From assembly GCF_900010725.2 (NCBI RefSeq), contig NZ_LR734863.1, positions 34,039 through 81,448 of the forward strand: a stretch of DNA of 47,410 bases, in the 5' to 3' direction. The position numbers were made by a program, and so were the translations under genes. The first letter of the stretch is position 1; every line of letters begins with the position of its first letter. The notes beneath the pieces were generated by a model. The model saw only the letters and a program-made list of their open reading frames with translations. It did not search any database and was not told the origin of the DNA. Origin of the DNA: Planktothrix serta PCC 8927. Its GTDB lineage: Bacteria; Cyanobacteriota; Cyanobacteriia; Cyanobacteriales; Microcoleaceae. This document shows, one piece after another, positions 25,016 through 32,633 of this stretch.

Positions 25016-25864
25016 TTAAGATAAAATTCGTTCAACGGTGGCGCGATAGGAATTGCTATCTAATCCCTCCCCAGAATTAATAATACTTGGATCTAACATT
25101 TGTTGCATTGCAGAAATGCGATCGCGGGTAGCGGGGTGAGTGCTAATAATCGTTGGAGGAGACCCACTTGTTAATAGTTTAGCCATAAAATCTACAGCAC
25201 CTCGTGGAGAATAACCTGCACGAATTAATGTTCCTAAACCCAGGCGATCGGCTTCATATTCAGCTTCACGACTTTTAGGACGGTTTAAGGCGAGTTCCAC
25301 CCCAATTTGAACGATTTTATTTCGATCTACTCCGGCGACCGTCGCCACCCCCGCAGCAACGGCAGATTGACGCATTTGTTTAATCGCATGACGACCTACA
25401 ATATGTCCGATTTCATGAGCCATAACACTGGCTAATTCCGCTTCATTATCGGCGGCGGCAATTAACCCAGTATGAATATAAACAAACCCTCCCATTGTGG
25501 CAAAGGCATTAACATTGCGATCATCAATCACTTGAAAAGTATAGGGAATATTAGGGCGATCGCTGGCTTGAGCTAAACGTTGACCAATTTGATTAATATA
25601 GTTTTGAGCTTCTGGGTTACGAAATAATTTAACTTGCTTGGTGAGTAATTCTTCATTAATTTGTTCTCCAATTGCTACTTCCTGACGGGCTGATAAATTC
25701 GATAATTGGATAACTTGAATTCCGCGAAAAATCAACTCTGGTAAAGGAATTGCTAAAGTAGCAACCGTTGAACTCAATAAAATACTCAGAGTAATGGTTA
25801 TTGAAACCAAAGGATACAACCAACGATGACGCCAAGATCGGCTAATTGAAAAGCGTTTTAACAT
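25016..25864 (-). CDS. M48 family zinc metalloprotease (periplasmic)
   Basis: A 282-aa exported metallopeptidase of the M48 family (BepA/LoiP/YcaL type), which degrades misfolded envelope proteins. The N-terminus has a signal/anchor segment (WLYPLVSITITLSILLSSTV). The active-site motif is VMAHEIGHIVGRHAIKQ (HExxH, about residue 148) with the downstream ligand in SREAEYEADRLGLGTLIRAG, and the family's STHPATRDRISAMQQML C-terminal segment is present. The conserved IGEQINEELLTKQVKLFRNP and VNAFATMGGFVYIHTGLI are standard for the group. There is no TPR extension. It is transcribed convergently with the cyclase and stands alone. Start ATG 25864 places the signal at the extreme N-terminus. Confidence 0.93.
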   Translation of the reverse strand: MLKRFSISRSWRHRWLYPLVSITITLSILLSSTVATLAIPLPELIFRGIQVIQLSNLSARQEVAIGEQINEELLTKQVKLFRNPEAQNYINQIGQRLAQASDRPNIPYTFQVIDDRNVNAFATMGGFVYIHTGLIAAADNEAELASVMAHEIGHIVGRHAIKQMRQSAVAAGVATVAGVDRNKIVQIGVELALNRPKSREAEYEADRLGLGTLIRAGYSPRGAVDFMAKLLTSGSPPTIISTHPATRDRISAMQQMLDPSIINSGEGLDSNSYRATVERILS

Positions 25865-25944
25865 AGTGAGTGCGTGTGAGAATTCACAGGTTAGAGGTAG
25901 AAAATAAAAGTGGGAGTGTATTCTAATCTATAGACGCAGATCCT

Positions 25945-26046
25945 AGAAACCAGGTTTCTGATGATTATCTCTGAGAGTCTAAGAAACCGGGTTTCTAACC
26001 GTTATCTGTGAGTCTCCATCAAGTTTTATGGAGAAACCCGGTTTCT
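25945..26046. repeat. Three palindromic agaaacc-ggtttct units
   Basis: Three near-identical 15-bp palindromes (25945-25959, 25982-25996, 26032-26046; centres cag, cgg, ccg) and a partial copy to 26062, in the 200-bp gap between the M48 gene and the stop of the large RTX gene. Each unit can fold as a small hairpin. They may protect or terminate the RTX transcript. Confidence 0.75.
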
Positions 26047-26064
26047 GGAAATCCGGTTTCTGAG

Positions 26065-29000
26065 CTAAACCGACCAAGTGGCTAAATAAGCATCATTTCC
26101 TCCTAATGGATTAGGATTAATCGCATTAGTTGTTGTGGGAACAGAGGGTTGTGTTACTGTTCCCAAAATTACCGCTTGACCCCTCGCAACGGTAAAACCA
26201 TTCACACTTCCTTTAGCGCCATCTGCGTCACCCGTTTGGGTTAAGGGAGTCCAGAATTTTCGGACAGTATAATCAGCCGATAATCCTAACACGGCCATTT
26301 CTCCCAAGGTATAAGCACCAACAGGTTGACTATTAATGGTTTTAGAGGGACGATTTTGCACTTGAAATGCGGAAGATCCTCCTATATATACATTACCAAA
26401 TTCATCAGCAGTAATGGAATTGGGGGTAAAACTATTTGCGCCTGTGCTGGTGCGGGTGACAATAAATTGACCTTGATCTATTGTTCCCGTATTCGGATTA
26501 ATTTTGCTATGAAAGGTGAAAGACCCCGCACCCGCACCGGAGAAATTATTAAAAGAATCTACATTAACCAGGGTGGCTAAGGGTTGGGTAATGGTTTGAC
26601 CATTGCGTTGAAAAACGTTATTTCCGCCGTCGGTTTTTCCTAAGAAATAAAGTCCGCCATCTTGACCAATGGTAATCCGTTCTCCCCGTGTATCTGCACC
26701 TAAGTTTTGTCCGGTGACTTCAGAAGCACTAAAGTCCCAGGTTTTCCATAATAAATTGAGCGAAGAATCAAACCCTCGTAAAAAGGGAGTTTGTAAGATA
26801 CTGCTAACTTGATTATACCCCGTAACAAAGACTTGTTTTGTTGTTGGATCAATCGTAATATCCGCCGGATTAACATTAGTTCCCGTTAAGGTTGTGCTAG
26901 TTAATAAGGTTCCGGTTGGACTCCATAAGCTGACGGTATCTGTACTATTATTTAAGGTAGCAACTGTACCATCGTTAGCGATCGCCACTCGATTAAAATT
27001 ACCCGGTTGTGACCATAAAACCGTATTAGCAGTAGGGTTATAAACTTTAATTCCAAAATCCCCAACGGTCACAATTTCCCCACTATCTCGATCCACATCT
27101 AAATCATTAACAACTCCGCCTAACGGGGTATTCGATAAGGGCGCTGTATTCCCATTTTGTAACCGTTGAATTTCTCCCACACCGTTAAAATTACCCGCCA
27201 CAATAATATTATGATCAACGGGCGAAATTTCCACCGATGCTGCACTATCATTTCCAGTAGTTCCTAAATAGGTGGCACTATTTAACTGGAGATTATCACT
27301 CGAATCATTATCAATAATTTGCAATATGGCGCTGTTTTGGGTTCCAACTATTGCGGTTCCTGTGGTTAGGGTTAAACCTAAATTAACGGTTTCCGTCGGT
27401 TCAAAGATTGTATCATCAATCACCGGAATTATAATGGTTTTTGGAGTCGTATCTCCATCAGCAAATGTCACCGTTAGGGGAGTATTGGTATAATCTGAAA
27501 TAGCCGTTGCTGTTCCATCCGTTGGGGTAATTTGTGCTGTAACTAATCCGCTACTTCCTCCCGTGCGGTTAATGGTAATTGTATTAACGGGTGTCCCGTT
27601 TTCATTAATACTAAAATTCCCACTACTAAAGGCAATAATACCCGAATTTGCAAGATCATTTTCGATAATTGTGATAGTAGAAGTGGTGAGTGTTCCTAAT
27701 GTTGCTCCTCCGGTAATATTACTTAAATTGAGATTAAAGGTTTCATTCCCTTCAACTAAGGTATCATCGAGAATATTAACTGCAAAGGTTTGACTGGTTT
27801 CTCCCGCAGCAAAGGTTAATGTTCCTGATGTGGTAGTATAGTCATTTCCGGCGATCGCATTTCCATCACTGGTGGCATAATTTACCCCAACAATTCCATC
27901 AGTTCCTCCCGTGCGGTTAACAGTAACGGTAGCTATCCCGGCGTTTTCATTAATATCAATATTGTCAATACTAAAAGCTAACGTCCCAGGGTTTGTTAAG
28001 ACATCATTGTCTAAAATCGTTAAGGTTGCAGTCGATTGAGTTCCTAATACAGCATCCCCAATAATATTACTGAAACTGAGATCAATGGTTTCATCTGCTT
28101 CAACTAAGGAGTCATCTACAATGGGAATTGTAACAATTTTTGGGGTTGTATCTCCATCCGTAAAATTAACAGCAATGGGACTATTATTATAGTCATCTGG
28201 TGCGGTAGCTGTGCTATTATTGAGATTAACTGTAACTCCAACATTTCCAACACTATTCCCTGTCCGAGTTACACTCACATCGACTTGAGATGTTCCATTT
28301 TCATTAACACTAAAGTTAGCACCACTAAACGCTAAGACACTCAGAGGGGATGGCGTTGGTGATGGCGTTGGTACAGGCGTTGGTGTGGGTGATGGAGTCG
28401 GTATTGGAGTCGGTACAGGCGTTGGTGTGGGTGATGGGGTCGGTACAGGGGTTGGTGTGGGTGATGGAGTCGGTATTGGAGTTGGGTCGGGGGTTGGCGA
28501 TGGAGTCGGTACAGGCGTTGGGTCGGGTGTGGGTGATGGGGTCGGATCAGAACCCTTGAAGATAAAATCATCAGAAGTGAGACTATTGCTATTTACATTT
28601 TTGAGAATTGCCAAATATTCATTAGAATTTTTATCCTGAATAATCGTATCATTGATATATTGTCCTGTTCCTTGAGTAATATTCAAACCGCTAAAAGTCA
28701 AATCTTCTAATAATCCAATAGAATCTTGATTTAAGCTAAAATCTTCGATAATATCAGCATCAGTCAGAGCGACTCCTCCCATTGTTTTCCCAATATAAAA
28801 TAGATCATTTCCGTCTCCACCCGTTATCGTATCTGCGCCAAAATCTCCATAGAGAATATCATCTCCTAAATCACCAAATAATTGATCATCACCGTCTCCT
28901 CCTGTAACGAAATCATTCTCTTTTCCCCCATAAATAATATCGTTATCCTGATTTCCAAATAATGTATCTTCACCGCGATCGCCAAAAATTAGATCATTTC

Positions 29001-29379
29001 CCACATCTCCAAAAATCCGATCCAAATCTTGACCTCCTGCTAAAGTATCCTGATCTTGACCCCCATAAAGACTATCATTTCCTTGATTTCCAAAAATTAG
29101 ATCCGCTTGTTGATTTCCTCCTAAAATATCATTTCCCTCTAAACCATAAACAGTATCATTTCCAGCTAAAGCAAAAATATTATCCTCAAAGGCTGTACCT
29201 ATAATTAAATCTGCATTAGCGGTGGGTAAAGAATTCATTTCCATAGCAGTGATCGGTGTAGAATTTCTTCCCACTGGAACATTAATTCCTAAAGGAAAAG
29301 ATAATGTTTGAGGATCGGGAATTATTATCTGGGACGAACTGAAGAATAAATTTCCTGAATTATAATCGTTAAGACTCAT
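26065..29379 (-). CDS. Large RTX / Calx-beta secreted adhesin-like protein
   Basis: A 1104-aa probable extracellular protein. Order of parts: RTX calcium-binding nonapeptides (about 55-200, e.g. [17 protein letters not shown]), a closing segment ([20 protein letters not shown]), a Pro/Thr/Ser linker built of PTPSPTP units (about 280-345), three Calx-beta domains (about 350-690, each ending in a DD...E.F.L...G..TLGT...I.I.DND pattern) and a C-terminal ~400-residue beta-propeller-like region ([37 protein letters not shown]). Calx-beta and RTX modules bind Ca2+; adhesion or surface-layer function is inferred. The codon at 29385 is TTG, so ATG 29379 with gagagga 11 bases upstream is the start. 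There is no signal peptide; RTX repeats sit at the N-terminus, unlike classical type I substrates. Confidence 0.88.
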   Translation of the reverse strand: MSLNDYNSGNLFFSSSQIIIPDPQTLSFPLGINVPVGRNSTPITAMEMNSLPTANADLIIGTAFEDNIFALAGNDTVYGLEGNDILGGNQQADLIFGNQGNDSLYGGQDQDTLAGGQDLDRIFGDVGNDLIFGDRGEDTLFGNQDNDIIYGGKENDFVTGGDGDDQLFGDLGDDILYGDFGADTITGGDGNDLFYIGKTMGGVALTDADIIEDFSLNQDSIGLLEDLTFSGLNITQGTGQYINDTIIQDKNSNEYLAILKNVNSNSLTSDDFIFKGSDPTPSPTPDPTPVPTPSPTPDPTPIPTPSPTPTPVPTPSPTPTPVPTPIPTPSPTPTPVPTPSPTPSPLSVLAFSGANFSVNENGTSQVDVSVTRTGNSVGNVGVTVNLNNSTATAPDDYNNSPIAVNFTDGDTTPKIVTIPIVDDSLVEADETIDLSFSNIIGDAVLGTQSTATLTILDNDVLTNPGTLAFSIDNIDINENAGIATVTVNRTGGTDGIVGVNYATSDGNAIAGNDYTTTSGTLTFAAGETSQTFAVNILDDTLVEGNETFNLNLSNITGGATLGTLTTSTITIIENDLANSGIIAFSSGNFSINENGTPVNTITINRTGGSSGLVTAQITPTDGTATAISDYTNTPLTVTFADGDTTPKTIIIPVIDDTIFEPTETVNLGLTLTTGTAIVGTQNSAILQIIDNDSSDNLQLNSATYLGTTGNDSAASVEISPVDHNIIVAGNFNGVGEIQRLQNGNTAPLSNTPLGGVVNDLDVDRDSGEIVTVGDFGIKVYNPTANTVLWSQPGNFNRVAIANDGTVATLNNSTDTVSLWSPTGTLLTSTTLTGTNVNPADITIDPTTKQVFVTGYNQVSSILQTPFLRGFDSSLNLLWKTWDFSASEVTGQNLGADTRGERITIGQDGGLYFLGKTDGGNNVFQRNGQTITQPLATLVNVDSFNNFSGAGAGSFTFHSKINPNTGTIDQGQFIVTRTSTGANSFTPNSITADEFGNVYIGGSSAFQVQNRPSKTINSQPVGAYTLGEMAVLGLSADYTVRKFWTPLTQTGDADGAKGSVNGFTVARGQAVILGTVTQPSVPTTTNAINPNPLGGNDAYLATWSV
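28349..28549. repeat. Low-complexity hexamer-rich tract encoding the PTP linker
   Basis: About 200 bp of G/T-rich plus-strand sequence built of ggtgtg, ggcgtt, ggagtcgg and related units; on the coding strand it gives [13 protein letters not shown]-type repeats in the large RTX protein. It is expected to vary in length between strains by slippage. Plus-strand frames through it (Val/Gly-rich) are artefacts. Confidence 0.8.
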
Positions 29380-29542
29380 GATCAAATTTTCCTCTCAAAA
29401 ACTCATAATACCTATACTATTTTTTTCAAGATTTCTCAAATTAATCAGGAAAATCTTAAACTAAATTCGATCAAGAATTAGCAAAGGTCAAGATCGGTTA
29501 AAGTCTGATTTATAAAGGAATTCTGTGACTAATAAAGACAAG

Positions 29543-29578
29543 TTTGAGGAGTTAAAAGTTCCTCAAATTTAGTTTTTT
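29543..29578 (+). terminator. Orphan intrinsic terminator
   Basis: An 8-bp stem tttgagga (29543-29550) / tcctcaaa (29560-29567) with a T-run at 29573-29578. There is no plus-strand coding sequence upstream within the region, so if functional it ends a small RNA or a transcript antisense to the RTX leader. Confidence 0.5.
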
Positions 29579-29633
29579 CCCATCAGAATAATTTATTTTA
29601 AAGGTGAGTTAATATACATCAATTTTTGAAACT

Positions 29634-29692
29634 TCCGTATTTTTAGGGATACTGAGTTATCAATTGCATCCCTAATTCCTCAAAAATACGGA
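29634..29692. repeat. Long two-stem inverted repeat
   Basis: An outer 11-bp perfect stem (tccgtattttt / aaaaatacgga) and an inner 7-bp perfect stem (tagggat / atcccta), with a 17-nt apical loop and a 7-nt bulge on the right side. It lies 108 bp upstream of the CcmS-like gene. Confidence 0.6.
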
Positions 29693-29820
29693 TTAAGTTA
29701 ACCCAGTCTCTCAAAATTCGCCTATAGTTCATCAGTATATTGACGGAGATTAACAAAATTTGAGACAATTGACCCATAACCGATTAAAATAGGATCTGAG
29801 TGAAAACCAGTATTGAAATA

Positions 29821-30252
29821 ATGATGAAACTTGATAGCAATCAACCCAATTTAGGACAGCAAAGTTGGCAAAGTCAGTTAGATCAGTTTGTGAAAGCTAA
29901 CCGTCAGGAATTAGCCGCCTTAGCGTGGGGTTTACACTTACAATGGGGAGAACAACCGGATACTCTGGGAATTGATCTCAAACCTACCCCCCATTTTGTT
30001 GCTTGTCCGAAATCTGCCCTTGAAAAACTCAATGAAAGCGTTCAAAATCGCTTACAAGAAATATTAGGAATTGTAGATGGGTATCAACCGGAAAAAGAAG
30101 TATTAATGATTGGAATTGGTTTTGATCATGTTCATTTAATTTATTTTGAATCTAATCCTACTCCTCCTGACTGTTTTGAACAGGTGGGAAAAGATGTTGA
30201 TAGTTTATTAAAACAGTTAGAAGATTCTATGAATCAAATGATAAAATTATAG
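29821..30252 (+). CDS. Conserved cyanobacterial protein, possibly CcmS-like carboxysome assembly factor
   Basis: A small soluble protein (143 aa from ATG 29821; GTG 29800 would add seven residues). From memory it resembles the cyanobacterial CcmS group, described as a chaperone for beta-carboxysome shell assembly: helical ANRQELAALAWGLHLQWGE, strand TLGIDLKPTPHFVACPKSAL, then EKLNESVQNRLQEILGIVD, VLMIGIGFDHVHLIYFESN and CFEQVGKDVDSLLKQLEDSM. No membrane segment or signal is present. The gene stands alone; no ccm, rbc or other carboxysome gene is in the window, so context does not support or refute the call. If not CcmS, it is still a typical conserved cyanobacterial protein. Confidence 0.55.
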   Translation: MMKLDSNQPNLGQQSWQSQLDQFVKANRQELAALAWGLHLQWGEQPDTLGIDLKPTPHFVACPKSALEKLNESVQNRLQEILGIVDGYQPEKEVLMIGIGFDHVHLIYFESNPTPPDCFEQVGKDVDSLLKQLEDSMNQMIKL

Positions 30253-30348
30253 AACTTGATCGGGTTTTGGGTGTTTCTCTAAAATTGAAGCTATACTATC
30301 GTCTAATCTTTCTTAAGTTAAACCGCTATTTTCGCTTAGGAATGGTTT

Positions 30349-30972
30349 CTACGATTTAATTTCAAAATTAATGCGACGATAGACTTCAGCCACCGGAAAT
30401 TCTACATTTAAGCTATGGAGACGAATTGACTGATCTAAACGATCATAAACCTGCCATTGCCAGCGATCATTACTGTTGTGTTCAAGATTGTAATATTGCT
30501 CAATATAGGGTTCTGTCTGACTGACGAGCAAATATTCTCTAAAACTGCTAATAGAGCGATATTTTCTAAACTTATCACCCCGATCATAAGCCTCAGTAGA
30601 AGGCGATAGGACTTCAACAATAAAAATAGGATTGAGGATCTCATCTGTACGATTGCTGTTCAATTCGGGTTGACCATCAACAACCATCAAATCAGTATAA
30701 GTTCCGCAAGAATATTCGGGAATCCAAACACGCAAATCGCTATTATACAAACGAAAATCTGTATCCCTCAGCAAAAAACCTAGGTAAATCAACAAGTTAC
30801 TTGCGATCGCACTGTGAACTTCCGAACCTCCCGACATCTTGATTATTTCTCCATTAAAGTATTCGTGACGTTCTTCGGAAGTTTCCTCAATTGCCCGATA
30901 CTCGTCGGGAGTGAAACCAGTGATTTTTGTCTCTGGAGTAAGGTTTGGTGGGCTGGTTTGGGTAATAACCAT
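30349..30972 (-). CDS. Uma2 family (DUF820) putative endonuclease
   Basis: Third Uma2-family gene, 207 aa, and the most canonical of the three. N-terminal FTPDEYRAIEETSEERHEYF with NGEIIKMSGGS, acidic YTDLMVVDGQPEL, core NPIFIVEVLSPSTEAYDRGD, lysine-containing KFRKYRSISSFREYLLVSQ, and the usual closing segment IRLHSLNVEFPVAEVYRRI. The active-site-type D, E and K residues of the PD-(D/E)XK fold are present. The biological role of these very numerous cyanobacterial proteins is unknown. It is convergent with the CcmS-like gene, and is preceded on the same strand by the alpha/beta hydrolase gene 93 bp upstream. Confidence 0.92.
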   Translation of the reverse strand: MVITQTSPPNLTPETKITGFTPDEYRAIEETSEERHEYFNGEIIKMSGGSEVHSAIASNLLIYLGFLLRDTDFRLYNSDLRVWIPEYSCGTYTDLMVVDGQPELNSNRTDEILNPIFIVEVLSPSTEAYDRGDKFRKYRSISSFREYLLVSQTEPYIEQYYNLEHNSNDRWQWQVYDRLDQSIRLHSLNVEFPVAEVYRRINFEIKS

Positions 30973-31065
30973 GATCGCACCTCAATGATTGTTTTTAGAT
31001 TATATCTCTACTGTTGCTCTTCCTCCAGTTGTCGGAGGTAGGATCTCCGGTGAGGTTATCCTAAC

Positions 31066-31968
31066 CTATGCCCAGGAGGTTGAATTTCTGGCAAAATCTA
31101 AAATATGTTGTGCTGTAATTTGAGGTTGTTCTAAATGGGGAACATGACCCGAATTTTTAATCCAAATTAATTGAGAATGGGGAATGGCTTTTTCAAATTT
31201 ATAGGCATCAGCCGTTCCTAATATTTTATCATTATCTCCCCATAAAATCAAGGTGGGTTGTTGAATATCATTTAACTCCTTGCCAAACTTTCCATATCCT
31301 CCGGTTTTACTAAACCGAATTAAGGCTTGATTCCAACCGATTGCTTCTAAATGTAAAGCCGCACAAAGTTGAGCATCTAAAGACGCAAAGGTTTTATCAA
31401 AATAAGCACTTTCACTAATCGCTTGACGAACTTTAGGATTTCTTAAAAATTCTGTGGCTAAATAATCAAAAGGAGGTAATAAAAATTTCCCCATCACTGG
31501 CCCTGGTTTCATGCCAGCACTATCTAATAATACAATAGATTTCACGGCTGCGGGATACCATAAGGCAAAATCTAACGCGACTGCACCCCCCATAGATGCC
31601 CCAACTAAAATAACAGGTTGATTAATTAAGGTTTCCCAAAATGAATATAAATGCGTCATAATTTCCGAGCGCTTAAACTGGAATTCTGCGCCACGTTCTG
31701 TAAATCCAAAACCTAAAATATCTACCCCCCAAGTTTGATGTTCTGTGGCTAACAAAGGCAATAATCGCCGATATTCAAAAAGAGAACTATCAAATCCATG
31801 AATTAATAAAATTGGGGTTCCTCCATTCCCCTGACGAATATAAGCAGTTTGAATCGGTTGCTCTCGTAAAGGGGTAGAAATTGCCTCATATTTGAGGTTT
31901 TGAGCTAAGGCGATCGACGTAGATTCAGTTAACTGTTGCACAGACTGGGGTAGAAAACTCGGAAACAT
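31066..31968 (-). CDS. Alpha/beta hydrolase
   Basis: A 300-aa alpha/beta-fold hydrolase. The oxyanion-hole motif TPILLIHGFDSSLFEYRRL, the nucleophile elbow LVGASMGGAVALDF (Ser), the acid strand TLILWGDNDKILG (Asp) and the histidine in IKNSGHVPHLEQP make a complete catalytic triad. Such proteins include esterases, C-C hydrolases and epoxide or haloalkane hydrolases; the substrate cannot be fixed by motif. There is no clear signal peptide, and the N-terminal ~35 residues precede the domain. ATG 31968 is the first good start. It is separated from the small upstream gene by a strong hairpin at 32068-32120, so it is probably transcribed separately. Confidence 0.92.
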   Translation of the reverse strand: MFPSFLPQSVQQLTESTSIALAQNLKYEAISTPLREQPIQTAYIRQGNGGTPILLIHGFDSSLFEYRRLLPLLATEHQTWGVDILGFGFTERGAEFQFKRSEIMTHLYSFWETLINQPVILVGASMGGAVALDFALWYPAAVKSIVLLDSAGMKPGPVMGKFLLPPFDYLATEFLRNPKVRQAISESAYFDKTFASLDAQLCAALHLEAIGWNQALIRFSKTGGYGKFGKELNDIQQPTLILWGDNDKILGTADAYKFEKAIPHSQLIWIKNSGHVPHLEQPQITAQHILDFARNSTSWA

Positions 31969-32067
31969 ATTCGGTAGCCATTATTTTCTATTTAATTCTA
32001 CCTAAATAGTGTTGATATTTTAAAATCGGGTTTTGGGTAGTGTTGCGATCGCTGTATTCATCTCAGC

Positions 32068-32120
32068 AGATTAGAGCCCTATTTTAAGCTTGTCGAGTTC
32101 ACAAAATAGGACTCTAATCT
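32068..32120 (-). terminator. 18-bp hairpin between the small gene and the hydrolase gene
   Basis: agattagagccctatttt (32068-32085) against aaaataggactctaatct (32103-32120): 17 of 18 positions pair, and the remaining one is a G-T wobble when read as minus-strand RNA, which favours function on that strand. It lies 25 bp beyond the stop of the 67-aa gene and probably terminates it. Confidence 0.6.
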
Positions 32121-32144
32121 TGAATTTAGGCGAGTGCAAAGACT

Positions 32145-32348
32145 TCATTCATTAACCATTTCAATTTTTCCGCGCAGAAAGAATCGCAACATCCGATCAA
32201 CACACATCCGTTCTTCTTCGGGTAAGGATTCGTCTAAAATCGCGGCCATTAATCCGTAGCGGTCAGCTTGGGTTAAACGATGGGTATGGGCTGTTACCGC
32301 AACCATTTCTATAATCGCACCGGGTAAGAGATTAAGTGTAGGTATCAT
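32145..32348 (-). CDS. Small conserved hypothetical protein, 67 aa
   Basis: A short protein (MIPTLNLLPGAIIEMVAVTA, then HTHRLTQADRYGLMAAILDE and EERMCVDRMLRFFLRGKIEM). No named family, but its composition, with an acidic/helical C-terminal half, and the intact frame look like a genuine small cyanobacterial gene rather than a chance ORF. No Shine-Dalgarno is obvious upstream of ATG 32348. The segment LTQADRYGLMAAILDESLPEE may form a helix-turn-helix-like pair of helices, but I would not assign DNA binding. It is followed by a strong hairpin and preceded by the cagggaa heptamer array. Confidence 0.7.
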   Translation of the reverse strand: MIPTLNLLPGAIIEMVAVTAHTHRLTQADRYGLMAAILDESLPEEERMCVDRMLRFFLRGKIEMVNE

Positions 32349-32467
32349 GGTTAGAAATTGAACTCGACACTTTTATCATCCCGTATTTTCCGAATGTCAG
32401 GAGTGATTGATTTGCATTCCTTGGGTGATTTCTCCGAAAATACTCTGTGATTGAAATCACTTTATAG

Positions 32468-32502
32468 CAGGGAACAGGGAACAGGGAACAGGGAACAGGG
32501 AA
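32468..32502. repeat. Heptamer array (cagggaa)
   Basis: Five exact 7-bp units (cagggaa) between the small conserved gene and the FHA-oxidoreductase operon. It is the fourth sequence type of 7-bp tandem repeat in the window. Confidence 0.85.
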
Positions 32503-32633
32503 TTGTCCTATTTTCTGAGAATTATTACGCTTTGTTAAGCAAAGTGGGGGGTTATACCCCTACTTAAGTTATACTAACAACATAGTAGATGCACCCTGGC
32601 AAGCGCCCACCATAAGTTGGGCGTGTTTTTTGT

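Larger units (their letters stand above)
29386..29799. other. 414-bp divergent intergenic region with two hairpins
   Basis: No protein gene is seen. It holds (1) a terminator-shaped hairpin tttgagga/tcctcaaa at 29543-29567 followed by six Ts (29573-29578), with no plus-strand gene upstream of it; and (2) a longer two-part hairpin, tccgtattttt/aaaaatacgga (29634-29644, 29682-29692) enclosing tagggat/atcccta (29644-29650, 29668-29674). The first suggests the end of a short non-coding transcript; the second may be a repeat or operator. Confidence 0.5.

Noticed and set aside
28341-28639. Open frames on both strands across the PTP linker (Val/Gly-rich and His/Arg/Leu-rich)
   Set aside because: They are alternative-frame readings of the low-complexity repeat; only the long RTX frame continues beyond it.
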